Positions 8,698 to 15,785 are shown, numbered from the stretch's first letter. The stretch: DNA of 36,137 nucleotides from an uncultured Oscillospiraceae bacterium (GCA_905192745.1 CAJJLZ010000022.1:1-36137), one strand, 5' to 3'. Notes: a model not told the origin generated them from the sequence alone. A program made the numbers and translations.

Positions 8698-8751
8698 TCC
8701 TCTGCCGTCCTTCCCGCGCCGGAGCCGCTCTTTTTACCGGAATACGAGAAA

Positions 8752-8774
8752 GGGCAGCGCCGAAAGCGCTGCCC
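8752..8774 (-). terminator. Terminator of rpmE
   Basis: GGGCAGCGC (8752-8760) and GCGCTGCCC (8766-8774) form a perfect 9-bp stem with a 5-nt loop. On the minus strand it is followed by CTTTCTCG and lies 13 bp past the L31 stop codon. Confidence 0.8.
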
Positions 8775-8787
8775 GATAAAGCGATGC

Positions 8788-8997
8788 TTATTTCTCGTCG
8801 TTCATGCCAAAACGCTTCTTGAAACGGTCGACACGTCCGCCGGTGTCCACCAGCTTCTGCTTGCCGGTGAAGAACGGGTGGCATTTCGAGCAGATTTCCA
8901 CGCGGATATCGCCCTTCGTGGACTTCGTCTCAATCACTTCGCCGCAGGCGCAGGTGATCGTCGCCTTTTCATATTTGGGATGAATGTTCTGTTTCAT
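8788..8997 (-). CDS. rpmE: 50S ribosomal protein L31, zinc-binding form
   Basis: 69-residue ribosomal protein L31. It carries the zinc ligands C16, C18, C36 and C39 (TCACGE and CSKCHPF), so it is the zinc-containing (C+) form and not the zinc-starvation paralogue. FFTGKQKLVDTGGRVDRFKKRF is the family signature. The start at 8997 was chosen because AGAGGTGA lies 7-8 nt upstream; the longer frame to 9069 would run through the promoter. It is a single-gene unit with its own promoter and terminator. Confidence 0.97.
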   Translation of the reverse strand: MKQNIHPKYEKATITCACGEVIETKSTKGDIRVEICSKCHPFFTGKQKLVDTGGRVDRFKKRFGMNDEK

Positions 8998-9040
8998 TAC
9001 GTTGTCACCTCTTTCGGGAAGACCAAGCGTTAACATTGGA

Positions 9041-9069
9041 ATGATAGCACAATCCCCCGCAAAATGCAA
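9041..9069 (-). promoter_or_regulatory. Sigma-A-type promoter of rpmE
   Basis: On the minus strand TTGCAT (9064-9069), a 17-bp spacer and TATCAT (9041-9046). It gives an L31 leader of about 35-40 nt. Confidence 0.75.
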
Positions 9070-9161
9070 GGATAAAACATCATTTTTTTCAGAGCCGTGA
9101 ATTTTCAGCCGTTTTTCCGAAAGGCGGGACGAATCCTCTGTCGTTTTTTACAGGAAACGTC

Positions 9162-9190
9162 TTGACAAACGCCGAGAATGCTATTACACT
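9162..9190 (+). promoter_or_regulatory. Sigma-A-type promoter of the aroF leader
   Basis: TTGACA (9162-9167) with a 17-bp spacer to TACACT (9185-9190). Transcription would start near 9197, leaving about 35 nt before the leader ORF and about 235 nt before aroF. Confidence 0.75.
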
Positions 9191-9232
9191 TTAAAGCGTA
9201 AAAAGCACGAACGCAGGAAAGGAGTCCCGGTC

Positions 9233-9349
9233 ATGACGATGCACAGCGCGGCCAGCCGTACCACCCGATATTACCGCTTTGCTTTCCTGAACGGACCCCG
9301 TTCGGGCTGTTTGTGCTGTCCCCGGAACGCCATGCGGCGGCATCTTTGA
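9233..9349 (+). CDS. Aromatic-codon leader peptide upstream of aroF
   Basis: 38-codon ORF beginning MTMHSAAS with GGAAAGGAG 8 nt before the ATG. Codons 13-18 read Tyr-Tyr-Arg-Phe-Ala-Phe, four aromatic residues in six, in front of the gene for the first enzyme of aromatic amino-acid synthesis. It is followed by a strong terminator (9367-9412) and then aroF. Codons 19 onwards overlap alternative hairpins: 9286-9293 can pair with 9299-9306, and 9299-9306 can also pair with 9320-9329. This is the layout of a ribosome-mediated attenuator that senses charged tRNA-Tyr/Phe. The ORF and structures are read directly; the regulatory role is inference. Confidence 0.72.
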   Translation: MTMHSAASRTTRYYRFAFLNGPRSGCLCCPRNAMRRHL

Positions 9350-9366
9350 AGCGTTGGATTTCAAAG

Positions 9367-9412
9367 CCGGCGGGACCTGCACAGTCAGGGCCCGCCGGTT
9401 TATTTTATTTTT
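9367..9412 (+). terminator. Attenuator terminator in the aroF leader
   Basis: CCGGCGGG (9367-9374) pairs with CCCGCCGG (9391-9398), continued inside by CCTG/CAGG after an A-G mismatch, then a T-rich run to 9412. Its left arm overlaps GGGACCTGCACA (9372-9383), which can instead pair with TGTGCTGTCCC (9312-9322) inside the leader ORF, a possible antiterminator. It sits upstream of aroF, so it must be read through for expression. Confidence 0.82.
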
Positions 9413-9430
9413 ACAAAGGAGCGTATCACC

Positions 9431-10453
9431 ATGATTATTATCCTGAAACAAAACGCCAGCGAGGAAAAAATAAACGGGCTGCTTCACGGTCTGGAAGGGC
9501 AGGGACTGACCTGCCACCGCAGCGACGGCGCGCAGACCACCATCGTCGGTCTGGTGGGCGACACCTCCCGGGTGGATATTGATTCGGTCCGCGCCAGTGA
9601 AATTGTGGAGGATGTCAAGCGGGTGTCCGAGCCTTACAAAGCGGCCAACCGGAAATTTCATCCGGACGATACGGTGGTTACGGTGAGCGGCGCGGCATGC
9701 GAAGCAAAAATCGGCGGCCCTCATTTCAGCGTAATCGCCGGTCCCTGCTCGGTAGAGAGCGAGGAACAGATCATTGAGGTGGCCCGGGCTGTCAAAAAAA
9801 GCGGCGCCAGACTTCTTCGGGGCGGCGCGTTCAAGCCCCGCACCTCGCCCTACGCCTTTCAGGGGCTGCACGCCGAAGGGCTGGAGCTGCTGCTGACCGC
9901 CAAAAAGGAAACCGGCCTTCCTATCGTGACCGAAATCATGGATCTTTCCCATCTTGAACTGTTCCGGGATGTGGACGTTATTCAGGTCGGGGCGCGGAAT
10001 ATGCAGAATTTCGAGCTGCTCAAGGCGCTGGGACACTGCGGCAAACCCATTCTTCTCAAGCGGGGACTGGCCAACACCATGGAGGAATTCCTGATGAGCG
10101 CGGAATACATCATGGCCGGCGGGAACGAGCAGGTTATCCTCTGCGAACGGGGAATCCGCACCTTTGAAACCGCCACCCGGAATACGCTGGATATTTCCGC
10201 CATCCCCATGCTCAAGCACCTCTCCCACCTGCCGGTAATCGTGGACCCCAGTCACGCAACCGGTATTCCGTGGCTGGTGGAGCCTCTGGCCAAGGCGGCG
10301 ATCGCCGCGGGAGCGGACGGTCTGATGATCGAGGTACACAACAACCCGAAGGCCGCCCTCTGCGACGGGGCGCAGTCCCTCACCCCCGTCCAGTTCGACA
10401 GCGTGATGAACAAGGTATCCGCCCAGCTTCAGTTCGAGGGACGGGAAGCCTGA
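9431..10453 (+). CDS. aroF: 3-deoxy-7-phosphoheptulonate (DAHP) synthase, type I beta
   Basis: Catalyses condensation of phosphoenolpyruvate and erythrose-4-phosphate, the first step of the shikimate pathway. The protein has 340 residues. The N-terminal ~75 residues are a ferredoxin-like/ACT-type regulatory domain as in Thermotoga DAHP synthase, where it mediates Phe/Tyr feedback inhibition. The KDO8P/DAHP synthase barrel follows, with GPCSVES (104-110, metal Cys at 106), LRGGAFKPRTSPYAFQG and DPSHATG. AAAGGAG lies about 9 nt before the ATG. No other aro gene is adjacent. The leader suggests transcriptional attenuation in addition to allosteric control. The beta subtype call rests on the domain layout. 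Confidence 0.95.
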   Translation: MIIILKQNASEEKINGLLHGLEGQGLTCHRSDGAQTTIVGLVGDTSRVDIDSVRASEIVEDVKRVSEPYKAANRKFHPDDTVVTVSGAACEAKIGGPHFSVIAGPCSVESEEQIIEVARAVKKSGARLLRGGAFKPRTSPYAFQGLHAEGLELLLTAKKETGLPIVTEIMDLSHLELFRDVDVIQVGARNMQNFELLKALGHCGKPILLKRGLANTMEEFLMSAEYIMAGGNEQVILCERGIRTFETATRNTLDISAIPMLKHLSHLPVIVDPSHATGIPWLVEPLAKAAIAAGADGLMIEVHNNPKAALCDGAQSLTPVQFDSVMNKVSAQLQFEGREA

Positions 10454-10513
10454 ACAACGCAGCAATTCCACCGGGTACAAACCGCACCGCGCACGGCGGA
10501 GAAAAAGCGCGGT

Positions 10514-10571
10514 TTTGCGTCTGTAAAGACGCAAATGCGGGCCGCCCTGATGGCCCGCAAGCGGTTTTTCA
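10514..10571 (+). terminator. Hairpins and terminator downstream of aroF
   Basis: Two hairpins follow aroF: TTTGCGTCT/AGACGCAAA (10514-10535) and TGCGGGCC/GGCCCGCA (10536-10559). After the second comes AGCGGTTTTTC, so it may terminate aroF. Confidence 0.5.
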
Positions 10572-10618
10572 GCACGAAAGGCAGATAAAATGCAAAGCAT
10601 TTTATCTGCCTTTCGTGC
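10572..10618. terminator. 22-bp perfect inverted repeat between aroF and the ATP-grasp gene
   Basis: 10572-10593 and 10597-10618 are perfect reverse complements of 22 bp with a 3-nt loop. It ends 2 bp before the stop codon of the convergent ATP-grasp gene. It is probably a terminator for that gene, although no long T run follows. Its apical part (AAAATGC/GCATTTT) is the same as the second hairpin of the dispersed repeat family. Confidence 0.6.
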
Positions 10619-10620
10619 CC

Positions 10621-11517
10621 TTATCTTTGCCGCTCCTTTGAAAACACCAGATCGACAATCGAACCCGCCACGTCCACACCGGTGCAGGCGGTGACGGCGG
10701 CCATATGCGCGTTGGAATTCACCTCGCAGACCAGAGGAGAGCCGTCCGCGCCGGTGAGCAGGTCCACCCCGGCGAACTGCGCGCCGAGGAGACGGCAGCA
10801 TTTCACCGCCAGCGCCGCCTCTTCTTCGGTCGGCGTATACGCCTCCCCTTTCCCGCCCGCGCCGATATTGGCCCGGAAATCGGTTTCGGAATGCCGCCGC
10901 ATGGCGGCCACCGGCCGGCCGTCCACAACATAAATACGGATATCCGTCCCCGCGCTGGCCTCCACAAACTCCTGACAGAGGAAGGGACGCGCCGCCATAT
11001 GATCGCAAAGCGCCCGCAGTTCCGCGCCGCTGCGGATCAGATAGACCTGTCCGCCAAGGGAACCGTAGCACTCCTTCACCACCATCGGGAAGCCGAGACG
11101 TTCCTCCGCCCGCTCCAGGAAAAATCGGGAAGGCCCTTCGTCCATGTGGAGATAGGTCATGGGTGCAACCAGTGTGCGGGGCATCGGCACGCCTTCCGCC
11201 GCCAGGCGGAGCTGGGTAGCGGCCTTGTCGTCGCAGACCGCGACCGCCTCCGCCGGATTATACAGCCGCATTCCCAGCGCTTCCAGCGCGCGTCCCAGCC
11301 GCACATCCTTGTCCCAGAACAGAGCAAAATCGCTGGCGTCAAAACCGGCGACCGTGACGCCCTCTGAAAACTCCGCCGCCGCGCCGGTATTCGGAACCGG
11401 CGTCAGCGTCCTTCCCCGCTCCTTCGCCGCGTCGGCCAGCCGCCGCACCGGGTCGGGCGGGCCGTCGGGATTCCAGAAGCCGTTATAGATAATATAACCT
11501 GCCACGGCAATCTCCAT
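10621..11517 (-). CDS. RimK-like ATP-grasp ligase
   Basis: 298-residue ATP-grasp protein of the RimK (L-glutamate ligase) type. It has an N-terminal alpha/beta domain (to about residue 95) and an ATP-grasp core with MVVKECYGSLGGQVYLI, FLCQEFVE, DIRIYVVDGRPVAAMRR, NIGAGGKGEAY and the metal-binding CEVNSNAH. Such enzymes add amino acids to carboxylates (for example ribosomal S6, cofactors or peptides); the substrate here is unknown. The ATG at 11517 was chosen because the typical beta-strand start IAVAGYIIYNGFW follows it; the Shine-Dalgarno (GTGAAAGA) is weak, which suggests coupling to the upstream CDF gene 52 bp away. A longer frame to 11694 overlaps that gene and was rejected. Confidence 0.85.
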   Translation of the reverse strand: MEIAVAGYIIYNGFWNPDGPPDPVRRLADAAKERGRTLTPVPNTGAAAEFSEGVTVAGFDASDFALFWDKDVRLGRALEALGMRLYNPAEAVAVCDDKAATQLRLAAEGVPMPRTLVAPMTYLHMDEGPSRFFLERAEERLGFPMVVKECYGSLGGQVYLIRSGAELRALCDHMAARPFLCQEFVEASAGTDIRIYVVDGRPVAAMRRHSETDFRANIGAGGKGEAYTPTEEEAALAVKCCRLLGAQFAGVDLLTGADGSPLVCEVNSNAHMAAVTACTGVDVAGSIVDLVFSKERQR

Positions 11518-11569
11518 TCTTTCACGCAAGTCAAATTTTCGGTGAACATCCGCCGGCTCAATGCACGGC

Positions 11570-12733
11570 TTATGTATAGCTGTGCTCCACGGTCGCCACA
11601 ACGAAGAGCTGGGGATCCTTCTCCCAGATCCGGCGCTGTACCTCGTCCCGCAGGCTTCCCTCCATCCGGAAGCCGAAGGGAACCACCAAATCAAAAATCA
11701 GATTGGTGTGGGTCTCTCCGAACACCACCCGAAAATCATGCAGGCTCAGCGCCGGATCGACCGATTCCAACACACTGAGAACCAGTTCCTGCAGTTCCTC
11801 CACCTTCGGGTCGTCGGTTTCAACCGGGTCCATATGGATACAAACCGCCGCATTATATTTCCCCATAATCTCCTTTTCAATACAGTCAATTAAATCGTGA
11901 CTGCGAATCAGGTCGGCGCGGCTGGGAACCTCCGCGTGTAAGGAAACCGCACAGCGGCCGGGGCCGTAGTTATGCACCATCAGGTCGTGAACGCCGACCA
12001 CCCCGTCGTGGGCGAGCACGGTTTCCCGGATCCCCCGCACCATCTCCGGGTCGGGCGCCTGCCCAAGCAGAGGAGATACCGTATCCTTCAGCACGGAAAA
12101 GCCGGACCACAGAACGAACAGCGCCACTGCCGCGCCGACCCAGCCGTCGATCTCCCAGCCGGTGAGCAAACCGACCACCGAACAGACCAGCACCACGCCG
12201 GTGCAGATCACATCGTTCCGGCTGTCGGCCGCCGCGGCGCGCAGGGCTTCGGAATCAATCCGTTTGCCGATACCGCGGTAAAACACCGCCATCCACAGCT
12301 TGACGGCGATGGCGGCCGCCAGAATGATTACCGACAACAGGCTGAACGCGGTTTCCGTCGGATGCAGAATCTTGTCGATCGAGCTTTTCGCCAGTTCCAC
12401 CCCGGCGAGCATAATCATAACCGCCACCGCCATCGCGGTCAGATATTCCATCCGTCCATGGCCGAAGGGGTGTTCTTTATCCGGCGGGGCGCTGGACAGC
12501 TTGAAGCCCACCAGCGTCACGAGAGACGACCCCGCGTCCGACAGGTTGTTGAACGCGTCGGCCACAATCGCCATACTGGAAGAGAGCAGACCCGCCAGCA
12601 GCTTAGCGAGGAAAAGCAGCAGATTGGCGCACAGGCCGGCGGCGCCCGCCAGCCGCCCGTAGGCGTAGCGCGCGCCGCTGCTCCGGGTATCCTCCGGATG
12701 CTTTATAAACAGGCGAATCAAAAAATTCGTCAT
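11570..12733 (-). CDS. Cation diffusion facilitator transporter, Mn-type motif
   Basis: 387-residue CDF exporter with six membrane helices in the first ~215 residues and a cytoplasmic ferredoxin-like domain (HNYGPGRCAVSLHAEV region). The transmembrane metal site has N62-x3-D66 in TM2 (FNNLSD) and D170-x3-D174 in TM5 (ADSRND). Zn/Fe CDFs carry His/Asp-x3-Asp at the first position, while the N-D-D-D set is known from the manganese exporter MntE of Streptococcus pneumoniae, so Mn2+ efflux is likely. HPFGHGRMEYL is the conserved loop. The gene extends well beyond the usual ~300 residues at its C-terminus. Its ATG lies 3 bp after the Cof-type phosphatase stop, with GGAGGAAG inside that gene, so translation is coupled. 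Confidence 0.92.
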   Translation of the reverse strand: MTNFLIRLFIKHPEDTRSSGARYAYGRLAGAAGLCANLLLFLAKLLAGLLSSSMAIVADAFNNLSDAGSSLVTLVGFKLSSAPPDKEHPFGHGRMEYLTAMAVAVMIMLAGVELAKSSIDKILHPTETAFSLLSVIILAAAIAVKLWMAVFYRGIGKRIDSEALRAAAADSRNDVICTGVVLVCSVVGLLTGWEIDGWVGAAVALFVLWSGFSVLKDTVSPLLGQAPDPEMVRGIRETVLAHDGVVGVHDLMVHNYGPGRCAVSLHAEVPSRADLIRSHDLIDCIEKEIMGKYNAAVCIHMDPVETDDPKVEELQELVLSVLESVDPALSLHDFRVVFGETHTNLIFDLVVPFGFRMEGSLRDEVQRRIWEKDPQLFVVATVEHSYT

Positions 12734-12736
12734 TTT

Positions 12737-13579
12737 CTATTCTTCCTCCAAACCTTCCCCCGGGACGAAATCCCCAAGGATATATTCCGCCACCCCATCC
12801 TCCTCGTTGGAGGCGAGGATCACGTCGGCTTTCGCCCGCACATCCGGCGCGCCGTTTCGGACGACGCAGGCCGTGTCGGCCAGGGCGAGCATATCCAGAT
12901 CATTATAGTTGTCGCCGAACGCCGTCACCCGCTCAGCGCCCACCCGATCCCGCAGACGGCGGACGCCGTTCGCCTTTCCCGCGCGGGCGCTGAAAATTTC
13001 GAGGTACCAGTTGCCTTCCCGATAGGTGTCGGTATACAGCACGCTCTCCACATCCGGCAGGTCTTTCAGCTTTTCCCGGATGGAACGCAGCACCTCTTCC
13101 CGATCCTGCATGGAACAGTATACCGCCCCGTCAAGGGGATAGGACGGGACTTTGTGAAACATCGAGGAAAATTTCTCCGCCCGTTTGCGATAAAACTGCC
13201 GCTCTCCCTCCGAGGTAAGCGCGGTAAAGGCAATATCCATCCGCCCCTCCTCCACCCGGTAGAGAAACGGCGTCTTTCCTCCCTGACGGCACACCTCCAA
13301 TACGGCGGCGGTCGTCCCGGACGACCAGGTACAGCTTTCCAGAATCCGGCCGGAGGCCAGATCGTACAACATCACGCCGTTCATCAGCACCAGCGGGAGC
13401 GTAAAGCGGATCTCCCGCAGATTGGTCATCCCCACCCCGACCGGGCTGCGGGCGCTTGCCACTGAAATCAGCGCGCCCTGTTCAATCAGGCGGTTCAGCA
13501 AACAAACCGTCCTGGCGGACAGCATGGCGTTCCCATTCAGCAGGGTACCGTCCAGATCGGTAACATACAATTTCTTCAT
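12737..13579 (-). CDS. Cof-type HAD-IIB phosphatase
   Basis: 280-residue HAD phosphatase of the Cof/YbiV type. Motif I is YVTDLDGTLL (D8, D10). Motif III Lys and motif IV appear in KANGVRRLRDRVG and AFGDNYNDLDMLALA. A large C2 cap lies between. Such enzymes dephosphorylate sugar phosphates, pyridoxal phosphate or FMN with low specificity, so the physiological substrate is open. It lies between the Nudix gene (86 bp upstream) and the CDF gene (3 bp downstream), probably one operon. Confidence 0.92.
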   Translation of the reverse strand: MKKLYVTDLDGTLLNGNAMLSARTVCLLNRLIEQGALISVASARSPVGVGMTNLREIRFTLPLVLMNGVMLYDLASGRILESCTWSSGTTAAVLEVCRQGGKTPFLYRVEEGRMDIAFTALTSEGERQFYRKRAEKFSSMFHKVPSYPLDGAVYCSMQDREEVLRSIREKLKDLPDVESVLYTDTYREGNWYLEIFSARAGKANGVRRLRDRVGAERVTAFGDNYNDLDMLALADTACVVRNGAPDVRAKADVILASNEEDGVAEYILGDFVPGEGLEEE

Positions 13580-13665
13580 GGTCTGTCTTCGCGGCCAGCC
13601 GGGCCGTCTTCTCCTTTGTATTTATGCGAAGGCAACGCGGGGAATACCATCATTTCAGCATGCTG

Positions 13666-14208
13666 TCAATCCGATTTTTCCGCAGGCGACACGCCGTTCT
13701 TTCGCCCCGTGTCGCCGTAAATATAGCGAAACACCATATCGAAATACGGGCGGCCGTAATTGTGGAAGGCGCGCTCCCGCACCATCTTCAACAGTTCCCC
13801 CCGGGTGACCCAGCGGGCGTCCGCGACCTCCTCCCTTTGGAGAGAAAGCTCCTGCCGCTTTACATCCCGCCGGACCAGCCACAGATCACTGAAGGAATTG
13901 CGGCGGCGCAGCCGTCCGATCCGTTCCAGCTCCTCCGGCGCGGCTTCGATCCCCAGCTCCTCCCGCAGCTCCCGCCGGGCGGCGGTCACGCTGTCCTCGC
14001 CATGGATGGCCGAGCCGCCCGTAATCGCCCAAATCCCCGGCATCAGCTGAAGATGGTCGGCCCTCCGCTGGATCAGAAGCCGACCGGCCGAATCCGTCAC
14101 CCAGATATGGACCACCAGATGAAATTGTCCCAGCCGCAGCCGCTCGCCGCGGATCATGGTCTTGCCGGTTTTCTCGCCTCGCTCGTTGAGCAGATCCCAT
14201 AATTCCAT
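13666..14208 (-). CDS. Nudix hydrolase
   Basis: 180-residue Nudix protein. The Nudix box G65-x5-E71-x7-R79-E80-L-x-E83-E84-x-G86-I87 is complete, so a metal-dependent pyrophosphohydrolase activity is expected. The N-terminus MELWDLLNERGEKTG and the HLVVHIWV strand resemble the YfcD/isopentenyl-diphosphate isomerase-like branch. The substrate is unknown. It is first in the minus-strand unit Nudix-Cof-CDF-RimK and has a good promoter. Confidence 0.92.
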   Translation of the reverse strand: MELWDLLNERGEKTGKTMIRGERLRLGQFHLVVHIWVTDSAGRLLIQRRADHLQLMPGIWAITGGSAIHGEDSVTAARRELREELGIEAAPEELERIGRLRRRNSFSDLWLVRRDVKRQELSLQREEVADARWVTRGELLKMVRERAFHNYGRPYFDMVFRYIYGDTGRKNGVSPAEKSD

Positions 14209-14262
14209 GGGGATTTCCCCCTGTCTTCCCGGATTTGCCGCCGTAAAACGGTCTATCGTTTT

Positions 14263-14291
14263 ATTTTAGTCCATTTCAGGCAGATTGTCTA
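14263..14291 (-). promoter_or_regulatory. Sigma-A-type promoter of the Nudix-Cof-CDF-RimK unit
   Basis: On the minus strand TAGACA (14286-14291), a 17-bp spacer and TAAAAT (14263-14268), about 55 bp before the Nudix ATG. Confidence 0.7.
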
Positions 14292-14302
14292 TATTTCCGC
14301 CG

Positions 14303-14366
14303 GAATTTTTGCGGCGCCGATTTTTTGTGCGGATTCTATGCGATCCTTCTTTGCGGCTGGATTTTT
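14303..14366 (+). repeat. Degenerate copy of the dispersed repeat core
   Basis: The segment GGATTCTATGCGATCCTT, flanked by GGCGCCG on the left and TTTGCGGCTGG on the right, resembles the middle of the 87-bp terminal unit (GGATTCTATGCGAGCCTT between GCGCCGCC and GGCGGCGC). The hairpin arms have decayed. It lies between divergent promoters. Confidence 0.45.
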
Positions 14367-14376
14367 CTCTACGGCG

Positions 14377-14404
14377 TTGACAACCCGCCGTCATCACTTA
14401 TACT
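14377..14404 (+). promoter_or_regulatory. Sigma-A-type promoter of the pyrophosphatase-like gene
   Basis: TTGACA (14377-14382), a 16-bp spacer and TATACT (14399-14404); a second TATAAT overlaps at 14404-14409. The leader to the ATG is only about 28 nt. Confidence 0.75.
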
Positions 14405-14438
14405 ATAATTTATAAAAAGCGCAGGCGGAGGATGCAAT

Positions 14439-14801
14439 ATGGCAAATGACAAAACACCGGAAGTTTTGGGAACAACCGTCACGGTTACGGTGGACCGGCC
14501 GCTGGGCAGCCGCCATCCGGAACATCCGGCGATACGGTATTCCGTCAATTATGGCTATATCGCGGGCGTTCCGGCGGCGGATGGCGAAGAGCAGGACGCA
14601 TATATTCTCGGCGTCCATGAACCTATAGCCCGTTTTACCGGGAGAGTGATCGCCGTTATCCGCCGAAAAAACGATGCGGAGGATAAATGGGTGGTCGCAC
14701 CGGAAAACGCGGCGTTTTCCAAAGAAGAAATCGCCCGAGAGGTAGATTTTCAGGAACGGTGGTTCGAAATCGAAATTCAAATGGAAACGGACCATCTATA
14801 A
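14439..14801 (+). CDS. Compact inorganic pyrophosphatase-family protein
   Basis: 120-residue protein resembling the core of family I soluble inorganic pyrophosphatase. VNYGYIAGVPAADGEEQDAYILGV aligns with the YGFIP...DGDPLDVLVL signature: D48, E50 and D53 stand where the family has D65, D67 and D70, and the later NDAEDKW holds a D-K pair like D102/K104. It is clearly shorter than the ~175-residue enzyme. Conservation of the acidic cluster suggests metal and phosphate binding, but PPi hydrolysis is not certain. GGAGG precedes the ATG, and it has its own promoter and terminator as a single gene. Confidence 0.75.
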   Translation: MANDKTPEVLGTTVTVTVDRPLGSRHPEHPAIRYSVNYGYIAGVPAADGEEQDAYILGVHEPIARFTGRVIAVIRRKNDAEDKWVVAPENAAFSKEEIAREVDFQERWFEIEIQMETDHL

Positions 14802-14805
14802 ACAG

Positions 14806-14838
14806 CGATACGGACACCATAAAATGGCGTCCGTATCG
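14806..14838. terminator. Bidirectional terminator between the pyrophosphatase-like gene and spo0A
   Basis: CGATACGGACACCAT (14806-14820) pairs with ATGGCGTCCGTATCG (14824-14838) with one A-C mismatch and a 3-nt loop. It lies between two convergent stop codons, with T-containing tails on both sides. Confidence 0.8.
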
Positions 14839-14860
14839 ATTTCACAGGAATATTTACGAA

Positions 14861-15652
14861 TTACGAAATTTTAAGCTGAAGCCGGAAACGGTCGGAGATC
14901 ATGGCGATGAATTCGCTGTTGGTGGGCTTTCCCCGTCCGTTGTGGATGGTATACCCGAAATAGGAGTTGAGAACGTCCACATCGCCGCGGTCCCAGGCAA
15001 CTTCAATGGCATGGCGGATCGCCCTTTCGACGCGGGAAGAGGTGGTTGCGTGCTTTTTCGCCACAGCCGGATACAGCCGTTTGGTCACGGCATTGATGAT
15101 ATCGTCGTCGTTGATCGCCATGATAATCGCGTCCCGCAGATACTGATAGCCTTTGATATGGGCGGGGACGCCGATCTGATGGATAATCTCCGTCACCCGC
15201 ATTTCCAGACTGCCGCCATTGCCCTGCGCCATAGCGGCGGGAGCACGGTGGATCGGCTCGATTACGGTTTTTCCGTTCAGGGCCAGAATCCGTTCGGACA
15301 TCTCGTCCGCGTCAAAGGGTTTGAGAAAGTAGTAGTCGGCGCCGGCCAACAGCGCCTCCCGTTCCAGATTGGGATTATCAAAGCTGGACATCACCATAAT
15401 CTGCGGGCGGCGGGAAAAGTTCATCCCCTGAATTCCCCGCATAACGCCGATCGCATCCTGATGTGGAAGAAAAAAGTCCATAATAACCACGTCCGGGCGA
15501 TATTGACTCACCTGATCCAGAACCTGCCGTCCGTCTTTCGCCACGGTTTGCACTTCCAGCCCGTGCGTGCGCATAACCGACGCGCAGGGCTGTCCGAAAT
15601 GTTCGCTGTTGTCCGCCAGAAGTACTTTTACCTTTTTCTCCGTCTTTTCCAT
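14861..15652 (-). CDS. spo0A: Sporulation master regulator Spo0A
   Basis: Response regulator that commits the cell to sporulation. The receiver domain (about 8-125) has the acidic pocket around D14, the phospho-acceptor D59 (VVIMDFFLP), Ser89/90 and K111. The C-terminal effector domain (about 150-263) starts at TEIIHQIGVPAHIKGYQYLR, contains the DNA-recognition segment SSRVERAIRHAIEVAW and ends with PTNSEFIAMISDRFRL. At 263 residues it is full length. As in most endospore formers it lies directly downstream of spoIVB. No sensor kinase or phosphorelay gene is in the window. Confidence 0.97.
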   Translation of the reverse strand: MEKTEKKVKVLLADNSEHFGQPCASVMRTHGLEVQTVAKDGRQVLDQVSQYRPDVVIMDFFLPHQDAIGVMRGIQGMNFSRRPQIMVMSSFDNPNLEREALLAGADYYFLKPFDADEMSERILALNGKTVIEPIHRAPAAMAQGNGGSLEMRVTEIIHQIGVPAHIKGYQYLRDAIIMAINDDDIINAVTKRLYPAVAKKHATTSSRVERAIRHAIEVAWDRGDVDVLNSYFGYTIHNGRGKPTNSEFIAMISDRFRLQLKIS

Positions 15653-15756
15653 CTTTGATTTCTCCCATACTCTATTTTGTTGCCCTTTCGTCGTTTCCGG
15701 TCAGAATTCCAGGTGTTCCCGGATTATTTCGAACCCTCTCTCCGAAGCACAGCAAA

Positions 15757-15785
15757 ATTTTACCATATAATGGAATAAATTGCAA
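15757..15785 (-). promoter_or_regulatory. Sigma-A-type promoter of spo0A
   Basis: On the minus strand TTGCAA (15780-15785), a 17-bp spacer and TAAAAT (15757-15762) preceded by TGG. It lies about 100 bp before the spo0A ATG, in the 192-bp gap after spoIVB. No clear TGTCGAA 0A box was found beside it. Confidence 0.7.

Noticed and set aside
9191..11071. Minus-strand 626-codon frame across the aroF leader and aroF
   Set aside because: It runs antisense to a clear DAHP synthase, its promoter and terminator, and has a low-complexity composition.
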